Origin: Achatina immaculata
Lineage: Eukaryota > Mollusca > Gastropoda > Stylommatophora > Achatinidae
Reading direction: 5' to 3'
Assembly (NCBI GenBank): GCA_009760885.1
Contig: CM019702.1
Span: 51,993,282-52,057,281, forward strand
DNA length: 64,000 nucleotides
The notes beneath the pieces are model-generated. The model was given only the letters and a program-made list of their open reading frames with translations. It had not been told where the DNA came from and ran no database searches. Positions 56,501-64,000 of this stretch are shown here, piece after piece (the stretch's first letter is position 1; each line of letters starts with the position of its first letter). A program made the translations under genes and the position numbers.

Positions 56501-59500
56501 ATAGGGAATAAAATATACTTTGTCTTACAACACCTGTTAAAATAAAAAATCCTGTCCCAAAACACCAAAATAACAATCTACAAAACTATAAAAAGACCAG
56601 CTGTCATGTATGGATGAGAAACATGGAGTACAACAAATAAAGATGAACAACAATTGCAAATCTATGAGAACAAGATCCTAAGAAGAATCTTTGGGCCCAC
56701 AAAGGATATTAACAGTGGTGAATGGAGATCTAGAAAGAACACTGAACTGAACAGCTTATTTAAATCCCAACAAATTATATATGTCTTGAAACTATGAAAA
56801 TGATGTATGCACAAGAGATGAGGGAAACAAGACCAAGGGGTAGACCAAGACAGAGATGGAAAGACAACATAAAAGAGGATATACAATAAATTGGTGTCAC
56901 AAACTGGAGAGAGAAGATTTGGAATAGAGAAGAATGTAGGTGAACTTTATCTACAGCAATGAGCCTTAATGGCTTGGAAAGCTGATGAAGAAGAAGAAGA
57001 TCTCTGTTTTGTTGTAGTATCTCTTTAAGTTTCTGTCTCATTATAGTATCTCTTTAAGTTTCTGTCTCATTATAGTATCTCTTTAAGTTTCTGTCTCATT
57101 ATAGTATCTCTTTAAGTTTCTGTCTCATTATAGTATCTCTTTAAGTTTCTGTCTCATTATAGTATCTCTTTAAGTTTCTGTCTCATTATAGTATCTCTTT
57201 AAGTTTCTCTCTCACTGTGCTCTGTGTTTTATGTTTCTATCTCATAGTATCATTTCAAGCTTTGTTTTTCCATAGGATTGATACAGATATTTGCCAGCTT
57301 GCTTATTTATGTTCAGATTGTTATGTGTAGCAATATTAATTACAGCATGAATGGTGACTACCAAGGTAGATCAAATGTTCGTCTTGGTGTAGAACAGAGG
57401 AATATGGTGAAGGTGTCCAACCCTTTCTTCCTGCACCTTGAAGAGCGCAGCAAAAAACTGACAGGTAAGATGTAGTGGAAGCTTTCCAGAGCTGAAGAGA
57501 CACAAAACACTTGATAGTACCAGCTGTGATGTTTTGCAAAATTTAGTCCAGCAAATAAGACTTCACTTGTCCAGGAAAGCATGCCACAGAGAAAAAAATA
57601 AAGAAATAACCAAACTAGCAGCACCAAGAAGACATAGGATATGGCAGTAGCCAGTTATTGCTTACAGCCTTAGTACCATTTCTGTCCCACAATTTCCTGT
57701 TTTACAGGCTGTAAGTCCTCTCTTCCCCAGAATGTCCTCATTTCTGTTCTACAATTTCCTGTTTTACAGGCTGTAAGTCCTCTCTTCCCCAGAATGTCCT
57801 CATTTCTGTTCTACAATTTCCTGTTTTACAGGCTGTAAGTCCTCTCTTCCCCAGAATGTCCTCATTTCTGTTCTACAATTTCCTGTTTTACAGGCTGTAA
57901 GTCCTCTCTTCCCCAGAATATGTTCCTTTCTGTCTTTAAATCAGTGTTTAATCAATGTTATATAGCAGTCAATGTTGTATAGCAGTCAATGTTATATAGC
58001 AGTCAATGTTGTATAGCAGTCAATGTTGTATAGCAGTCAATGTTATATAGCAGTCAATGTTGTATAGCAGTCAATGTTGTATAGCAGTCAATGTTATATA
58101 GCAGTCAATGTTTATAGCAGTCAATGTTGTATAGCAGTCGATGTTATATAGCAGTCAATGTTATATAGCAGTCAATGTTTATAGCAGTCAATGTTGTCTT
58201 CTTCACCCCTGTCTGGGGCATAGGCAGTCAAAAAGAGCTCTCCATTTGTTTCAGTCCTTGGGCTGTTTCTTCTATCTGTGTTAATGCTGTGTAGATAGTG
58301 TTGTATGTTACAGATTTTCTTTACAACTGATTACCATGATTAAGACCAGCACAGAAAACATTCAGAAAATTTGTTGTTTCTTTACAGATGGTCTACATGT
58401 CCGCCTGTCCAGCTTACTAGCAAGTAATGTCTGTGTTCTGTGGGGTGTCAAGATCAATCCTTTCCATGACCTGATCCTCAAACCTGGCACATGGATACAG
58501 AAAGTGTTTCTCTACAACAGGCTTGATGAATCCGGGGACCTGGATGCTTTACACTGTGACAGATTGCAGTAAGTAACAGTCACTCTACACTGTGACGGAA
58601 TGCAGTAAGTAACAGTCACTCTATGCTGTGACGGATTGCAGTAAGTAACAGTCACTCTACACTGTGACAGATTGCAGTAAGTAGCAGTCACTTTACACTG
58701 TGAAAGAATGCAGTAAGTAACAGTCACTTTACACTGTGAAAGAATGCAGTAAGTAACAGTCACTTTACACTGAAAGAATGCAGTAAGTAACAGTCACTTT
58801 ACACTGTGATAGATTGCAGTAATTAACAGTCACTCAACACTGTGATAGATTGCAGTAAGTAACAGTCACTTTACACTGTGATAGATTGCAGTAAGTAACA
58901 GTCACTTTACACTGTGATAGATTGCAGTAAGTAACAGTCACTTTACACTGTGATAGAATGCAGTAAGTAACAGTCACTCTACACTGTGATGGAATGCAGT
59001 AAGTAACAGTCACTTTACATTGTGATAGAATGCAGTAAGTAACAGTCACTTTACATTGTGATAGAATGCAGTAAGTAACAGCCGCTTTACACTGTGATAG
59101 AATGCAGTAAGTAACAGTCGCTTTACACTGTGATCGAATCCAGTAAGTAACAGTCGCTTTACACTGTGATAGAATGCAGTAAGTAACAGTCACTTTACAC
59201 TGTGATGGAATGCAGTAAGTAACAGTCACTCTAAACTGGATGGAATGAAGTAAGTAACAGTCACTCAACACTGTGATGGAATGCAGTAAGTAACAGTCAC
59301 TCTACACTGTGACGGAATGCAATAAGTAACAGTCACTCTACACTGTGACGGAATGCAGTAAGTAACAGTCACTCTACACTGTGACGGAATGCAGTAAGTA
59401 ACAGTCACTCTACACTGTGATAGAATGCAGTAAGTAACAGTCACTTTACACTGTGATAGAATGCAGTAAGTAACAGTCACTTTACACTGTGATAGAATGC

Positions 59501-62500
59501 AGTAAGTAACAGTCACTCTACACTGTGAAAGAATGCAGTAAGTAACGGTCACTTTACACTGTGAAAGAATGTAGTAAGTAACAGTCACTTTACACTGTGA
59601 TAGAATACAGTAAGTAACAGTCACTTTACACTGTGATAGATTGCAGTAAGTAACAGTCACTCAACACTGTGATAGATTGCAGTAAGTAACAGTCACTCAA
59701 CACTGTGATAGATTGCAGTAAGTAACAGTCACTCAACACTGTGATAGATTGCAGTAAGTAACAGTCACTTTACACTGTGATAGAATGCAGTAAGTAACAG
59801 TCACTTTACACTGTGATAGAATGCAGTAAGTAACAGTCACTTTACACTGTGATAGAATGCAGTAAGTAACAGTCACTCTACACTGTGATAGAATACAGTA
59901 AGTAACAGTCACTCTACACTGTGATAGAATGCAGTAAGTAACAGTCACTCAACACTGTGAAAGAATGCAGTAAGTAACAGTCACTCTACACTGTGATGGA
60001 ATGCAGTAAGTAACAGTCACTTTACACTGTGATAGAATGCAGTAAGTAACAGTCACTTTACATTGTTATAGAATGCAGTAAGTAACAGTCGCTTTACATT
60101 GTGATAGAATGCAGTAAGTAACAGTCGCTTTACACTGTGATAGAATGCAGTAAGTAACAGTCACTTTACACTGTGATAGAATGCAGTAAGTAACAGTCGC
60201 TTTACACTGTGATAGAATGCAGTAAGTAACAGTCACTTTACACTGTGATGGAATGCAGTAAGTAACAGTCACTCTAAACTGTGATGGAATGCAGTAAGTA
60301 ACAGTCACTCTACACTGTGATAGATTGCAGTAAGTAACAGTCACTCAACACTGTGATAGATTGCAGTAAGTAACAGTCACTCAACACTGTGATAGATTGC
60401 AGTAAGTAACAGTCACTTTACACTGTGATAGATTGCAGTAAGTAACAGTCACTTTACACTGTGATAGAATGCAGTAAGTAACAGTCACTTTACATTGTGT
60501 TAGAATGCAGTAAGTAACAGTCACTTTACACTGTGATAGATTGCAGTAAGTAACAGTCACTCAACACTGTGAAAGAATGCAGTAAGTAACAGTCACTCTG
60601 CACTGTGATGGAATGCAGTAAGTAACAGTCACTTTACATTGTGATAGAATGCAGTAAGTAACAGTCGCTTTACATTGTGATAGAATGCAGTAAGTAACAG
60701 TCGCTTTACACTGTGATAGAATGCAGTAAGTAACAGTCGCTTTACACTGTGATAGAATGCAGTAAGTAACAGTCGCTTTACACTGTGATAGAATGCAGTA
60801 AGTAACAGTCGCTTTACACTGTGATGGAATGCAGTAAGTAACAGTCACTCTAAACTGTGATGGAATGCAGTAAGTAACAGTCACTCAACACTGTGATGGA
60901 ATGCAGTAAGTAACAGTCACTCAACACTGTGACGGAATGCAGTAAGTAACAGTCACTCTACACTGTGATGGAATGCAGTAAGTAACAGTCACTCTACACT
61001 GTGACGGAATGCAGTAAGTAACAGTCACTCTACACTGTGATGGAATGCAGTAAGTAACAGTCACTCTACACTGTGACGGAATGCAGTAAGTAGCAGTCAC
61101 TCTGCACTGTGACGGAATGCAGTAAGTAACAGTCGCTCTACGCTGTGACGGAATGCAGTAAGTAACAGTCTCTACACTGTGACGGAATGCAGTAAGTAGC
61201 AGTCTCCTTACACTGTGCCGGAATGCAGTAAGTAACAGTCGCTGTTCACTGTGACGGAATGCAGTAATTAACAGTCGCTCTTCATTGTGATGGAATGCAG
61301 TAAGTAACAGTCGCTCTGCACTGTGACGGAATGCAGCAAGTAGCAGTCACTCTGCACTGTGACGGAATGCAGTAAGTAACAGTCGCTCTACGCTGTGATG
61401 GAATGCAGTAAGTAACAGTCTCTACACTGTGACGGAATGCAGTAAGTAGCAGTCGCCTTACACTGTGCCGGAATGCAGTAAGTAACAGTCGCTCTTCACT
61501 GTGACGGAATGCAGTAAGTAACAGTCGCTCTTCACTGTGACGGAATGCAGTAAGTAGCAGTCGCTCTGCACTGTGACGGAATGCAGTAAGTAGCAGTCGC
61601 TCTGCACTGTGACGAAATGCAGTAAGTAACAGTCGCTCTGCACTGTGAAAGAATGCAGTAAGTAGCAGTCCCTCGGCACTGTGACGGAATGCAGTAAGTA
61701 GCAGTCTCTCTGCACTGTGATGGAATGCAGTAAGTAGCAGTCACTCTGCACTGTGACGGAATGCAGTAAGTAACAGTCACTCTGCACTGTGATGGAATGC
61801 AGTAAGTAACAGTCATTTTACACTGTTATGGAATGCAGTAAGTAACAGTCACTCTGCACTGTGACGGAATACAGTAAGTAACAGTCTCTCTGCACTGTGG
61901 CAGAATGCAGTAAGTAACAGTCACTTTGCACTGTGTTAGAATGTAGTTAGTAACAACTACTTTACACTGTGACAGAGTGCAGTAAGCAACAGTCACTTTA
62001 TCAATATTTAGAGCATAGCTTCTCTGATATGTGGAACAGGCTGAATTGTTTACTTCCCCTAATTGTGTTTAGTGACCTCTCTGGTATTGTATGAATTGGC
62101 TACAAACCTTGAGAAGTGTAGATAAAACTGATTACATACCATAAGAGTGTAGATAAGACTGGTTACAGATCATAAGAAGTGTAGATAAGACTGGTTACAG
62201 ACCATGAGAAGTGTAGATACGACTGGTTACAGACCATGAGAAGTTTAGATAAGACTGGTTACAAGCCATGAGAAGTGTAGATAAGACTGGTTATATACCA
62301 TGAGAAGTGCGGATAAGAATGGGTACAGATCATGAAAAGTGTGGATAAGAATGGGTACAGATCATGAGAAGTTTAGATAAGACTGGTTACAAGCCATGAG
62401 AAGTGTAGATAAGACTGGTTATATACCATGAGAAGTGCGGATAAGAATGGGTACAGATCATGAAAAGTGTGGATAAGAATGGGTACAGATCATGAGAAGT

Positions 62501-63748
62501 GTAGATAAGAATGGTTTCAGATCATGAGAAGTAGAGAGAGTATGTTACCACCTTGTTGGGAGCTGTGAGTTGCACCTGATAGCGATTTCTTTGCTAATTA
62601 ACATCCAGGAACATGGATGTATGGATAACTTAGTACCTTTTTTGTAAACCTAGATAAGCCGTTGTGGACTCATTACAGCATAAGTGTGAAAGTACGAGGA
62701 TCATACTGAAAGTCTTGAGCAAACATATTTTTAAAATCAGAATTTATAGATAGAGAAAATATAAATGTATCATCTTAATCTGCATCCTTTGCACTACATG
62801 TAGAGGTCACATGGTGTCACCATCATGTGTCACGTGACCACGTGGAGAATAAACAAAATGGCGGGTGCTGAAGTTTCGTTTCGTCAATGTGCTGTTATTG
62901 AGTTCCTCGTTGAAAAGGAAATTCCATCTGCTGAAATTCAACAAAGACTTCAACTTGTTTATAGAGATGCGTGTATGGGTGCTAGTAGTGTTAGGAGATG
63001 GGTGAAACATTTTAAAGATGGAAACACAAGGATCCAAGATATGCCTCACAGCGGTTGCCCTTGAACTGCCTCCACTGAACGCAGTGTGAAAAGGGTTGTT
63101 GACATCATTAAAGAAGACAGGCATGTCACAGTTTCTGAAATCGCTGTAAATCTTGGAATAGGACACAATGCAGTGTGGGAAATGATTGAAACCCTAGGCT
63201 ATAGAAAACTTTGTGCCTGCTGGGTCCCACAGGAGAGAACATCCAGAAAGCGGTGCTTCTGTGCCATCAGTCAACTGGAACGGAATTCTACCGGGAGGGT
63301 ATTTTCAAACTTGCAGAGCGATGGGAGAAATGTGTGCAGAGAAATAAAGATTATGTTGAAAAGTGAAGAAAAAGATGCAGATAAGGTGATACATTTATAT
63401 TTTCTCTATAAATTCTGATTTTTAAAACATTTTTTGCTCATTACTTTCGATATGACCCTCGTGTGTGCACCAATGTCAGTTCTTTGAAATCACATACGAA
63501 GTTTTTCTTCCAGATTCTCTGGAGCAGGAGAGCATTTTATCACCCTGCAGTGCCCAGACTGTGTGAGCAGTGAAACCTTAGGAGACATGCCAAGAAAACG
63601 TTATCCTGCTGCAGTTTTTATATTTCTACCGGAAAGTTCTGCCTCATCTGTGGGCTGTTGCAGAAGTGAAGAGACTAGAGATATGATCAGTGATGAACTA
63701 CAGAGAGAATCACATCCACAGTCTGAGAATGAAGGCCAAAACTCCATT
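53534..63748 (+). CDS. CGRRF1: CGRRF1-like membrane RING-type ubiquitin ligase, N-terminal four exons (partial)
   Basis: Exons are 53534-53640, 57346-57464, 58388-58568 and 63514-63748. The phases (2, 1, 2, 0) are consistent and all visible junctions are GT-AG, giving 214 residues. Residues about 17-35 form one hydrophobic membrane segment (IAIVTFCFLAMTLFIGLI). They are followed by MVKVSNPFFLHLEE, a folded region with LLASNVCVLWGVKINPF, and CPDCVSSETLGDMPRKRYP. The order and spacing match cell growth regulator with RING finger domain 1 (short N-terminal anchor, NPF motif, CYWG-like segment, PRSRYP-like segment). The C-terminal RING that would bind E2 enzymes is expected beyond the right edge. 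Exon 3 ends in a minisatellite made from its own splice donor, and exon 4 may continue into an in-frame 42-bp repeat. Family assignment is from remembered sequence. Confidence 0.78.
53673..53835 (-). pseudogene. LINE family C 3' end fragment, inverted, in CGRRF1-like intron 1
   Basis: On the minus strand it ends with TGACGTTTAACGGCACGG, the family C 3' terminus, and matches about 160 bp of its C-terminal coding region. Confidence 0.8.
53857..54222. repeat. Irregular 22-24-bp repeat in intron 1
   Basis: Repeats of TTTCTGACATGTTTATG with variable spacing (about 15 copies), merging into the large tandem duplication that starts near 54071. Confidence 0.85.
54225..54463 (+). pseudogene. LINE family C 3' end (unit 1; repeated at 55779-56017)
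   Basis: About 240 bp of family C C-terminal sequence ending GGCACGAGAAGGATGTAAGA. It encodes HVMRRNNQRIPKQA, GRRKSGQPRETL and LREANLVGIASLDE in an open 70-codon frame. A different LINE fragment follows at once. Confidence 0.8.
54464..55440 (+). mobile_element. LINE family E fragment, unit 1
   Basis: The open frame 54464-54991 (175 codons) carries LSPLLFNLVLEKVIRK, the catalytic box GYADDIDLVGGT, VGLTINQDKTEYMKI and YKYLGTTFNRSN. After a stop it continues with degenerate post-RT sequence (RRIFGP, MREMRETRPRGRPRQRW-like) and ends in a (GAA)n tail at about 55432-55446. It is 5'-truncated within the RT. The catalytic YADD is intact but the protein is incomplete. Confidence 0.82.
55450..55590. 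repeat. 29-bp tandem repeat, about four copies
   Basis: Core GTATCTCTTTAAGTTTCTGT at 29-bp spacing, at the junction of the two large duplication units. Confidence 0.9.
56018..57000 (+). mobile_element. LINE family E fragment, unit 2
   Basis: Second copy of the fragment at 54464-55440, created by the tandem duplication and not by independent insertion. It has the same 5' boundary, the same stop and the same (GAA)n tail. Confidence 0.85.
57008..57215. repeat. 29-bp tandem repeat, about seven copies
   Basis: Same unit as at 55450-55590 but longer, immediately upstream of CGRRF1-like exon 2. Confidence 0.9.
57690..57920. repeat. 62-bp tandem repeat carrying paired splice-site-like sequences
   Basis: Nearly four units of 62 bp in CGRRF1-like intron 2. 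Each contains TTTCCTGTTTTACAG, a good acceptor-like sequence, followed three bases later by GTAAGT, a consensus donor. Confidence 0.9.
57955..58195. repeat. 17-bp minisatellite
   Basis: About 14 units of 17 bp with core CAGTCAATGTTATATAG or the TTGTATAG variant, in intron 2. Confidence 0.93.
58548..61995. repeat. 36-bp minisatellite built from the exon 3 splice donor
   Basis: About 95 head-to-tail units of 36 bp. The first unit is the last 21 nt of CGRRF1-like exon 3 (58548-58568) plus the first 15 nt of intron 3. Nearly every unit carries TGCAGTAAGTAACAGTC. Early and middle units (58600-60900) favour TTTACACTGTGATAG; late units (after about 60900) favour CTGTGACGGAATGC and have more length changes. 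The unit length is a multiple of three, so the minus strand has long open frames (for example 59271-58834) that are repeat artefacts. Confidence 0.96.
62110..62530. repeat. 32-bp minisatellite in intron 3
   Basis: About 13 units of 32 bp with core GTGTAGATAAGACTGGTTAC. A three-unit block (near 62225-62340) is repeated at 62345-62480. Confidence 0.92.
62695..63461 (+). mobile_element. Internally deleted mariner element
   Basis: Long imperfect terminal inverted repeats of about 75 bp: the left end begins CGAGGATCATACTGAAAG at 62695, and the right end reversed begins CGAGGGTCATATCGAAAG at 63461. A TA precedes the left end; the right flank no longer shows TA. The interior keeps the DNA-binding half of a mariner transposase and its extreme C-terminus but lacks the catalytic DDD/DDE region. 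It lies in CGRRF1-like intron 3, about 50 bp before the exon 4 acceptor. Confidence 0.88.
62858..63360 (+). pseudogene. Mariner transposase remnant (HTH domains and C-terminal tail)
   Basis: From the ATG at 62858 it reads VSFRQCAVIEFLVEKE, GASSVRRWVKHFKDG and MPHSGCP, then an in-frame TGA at 63062. It continues with RVVDIIKEDRHVTVSEIA and LGIGHNAVWEMIETLGYRK. These are the paired helix-turn-helix domains that bind the terminal repeats. After CWVPQ (63230) the sequence jumps, in another frame, to TEFYREGIFKLAERWEKC, the usual C-terminus. The catalytic core between them (about 150 residues in intact transposases) is missing. Confidence 0.87.
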
Positions 63749-63749
63749 G

Positions 63750-64000
63750 TATGTAAATATTCAGACACATTTACAGATAAATGTTCAGGTTATGGTAAAT
63801 ATTCAGACACATTTACAGATAAATGTTCAGGTTATGGTAAATATTCAGACACATTTACAGATAAATGTTCAGGTTATGGTAAATATTCAGACACATTTAC
63901 AGATAAATGTTCAGGTTATGGTAAATATTCAGACACATTTACAGATAAATGTTCAGGTTATGGTAAATATTCAGACACATTTACAGATAAATGTTCAGGT
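63750..64000. repeat. 42-bp tandem repeat directly after exon 4
   Basis: Six units of 42 bp (core GGTAAATATTCAGACACATT) running to the window edge and starting within two bases of the proposed exon 4 end. The unit is open in the exon's reading frame, giving a 14-residue repeat KYSDTFTDKCSGYG. It may be either coding or intronic. Confidence 0.93.

Larger units (their letters stand above)
54071..57145. repeat. 1.52-1.55-kb tandem duplication containing LINE fragments
   Basis: Unit 1 (54071-55590) and unit 2 (55591 to about 57145) are nearly identical. Matching points are CATTTTTCTGACATG at 54071 and 55591, and the open frames 54464-54991 and 56018-56545, which differ at one residue (KQIDT versus KQVDT). 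The offset changes from 1520 to 1554 bp through small length changes in the TTTCTG repeats. Both ends of the unit lie in short tandem repeats. Confidence 0.92.

Noticed and set aside
57281..57330. Alternative acceptor at CATAG|GATTGATAC for CGRRF1-like exon 2
   Set aside because: It joins in phase but runs into a TAG at about 57328; the acceptor at 57345 keeps the frame open and gives the expected NPF-containing segment.
58512..61816. Series of minus-strand open frames with the repeat CKVTVTYCILSQ
   Set aside because: Shadows of the 36-bp array; the strand with evidence of a real exon is the plus strand.

Overview
The window is nuclear DNA from a eukaryote, most likely a gastropod mollusc. 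Its genes have introns with GT-AG junctions. The two receptor genes resemble the lophotrochozoan class A 'chemosensory receptor' family described in sea slugs and pulmonate snails. The repeat content (APE-type LINEs with short-tandem tails, a mariner, very many minisatellites) fits. The taxonomic call rests on family recognition from memory, not on a search.

Four host genes can be supported. (1) At the left edge, minus strand, is the first coding exon (20-251) of a chemosensory-type GPCR whose other exons lie outside the window. A 43-nt relic of the same exon sits at 1700-1742. (2) A complete three-exon paralogue (13803-18173, minus) encodes about 343 aa. (3) An eight-exon gene (26765-41920, plus) encodes a 352-aa ADP-ribosylglycohydrolase-fold protein of the J1-crystallin type; all eight exons join in phase. 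(4) The first four exons of a CGRRF1-like gene start at 53534 (plus) and run toward the right edge; the expected C-terminal RING domain is outside the window.

Most of the remaining DNA is repeats. From 4987 to 8010 a decayed LINE carries a nested LINE whose removal restores the host reading frame. From 8150 to 12988 four unrelated minisatellites (37, 21, 19 and 24/27 bp) lie almost end to end. The introns of both plus-strand genes are full of minisatellites and LINE pieces, including an uninterrupted CR1/L2-like reverse transcriptase ORF in intron 6 of the ADP-ribosylglycohydrolase gene. From 45265 to 53385 two adjacent copies of one LINE each carry an insertion of a second, RTE-like LINE with clear target-site duplications. 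This nest ends about 150 bp before the CGRRF1-like start codon.

The most unusual structure is at 58548-61995. A 36-bp minisatellite of about 95 units is made of the last 21 nt of CGRRF1-like exon 3 plus the first 15 nt of its intron, so the 5' splice site itself has been amplified about 95-fold. Other arrays in the same genes also repeat splice-site-like sequences. A 42-bp array directly after exon 4 stays open in the gene's reading frame to the window edge. No prokaryotic features, CRISPR arrays, tRNA or rRNA genes were seen.
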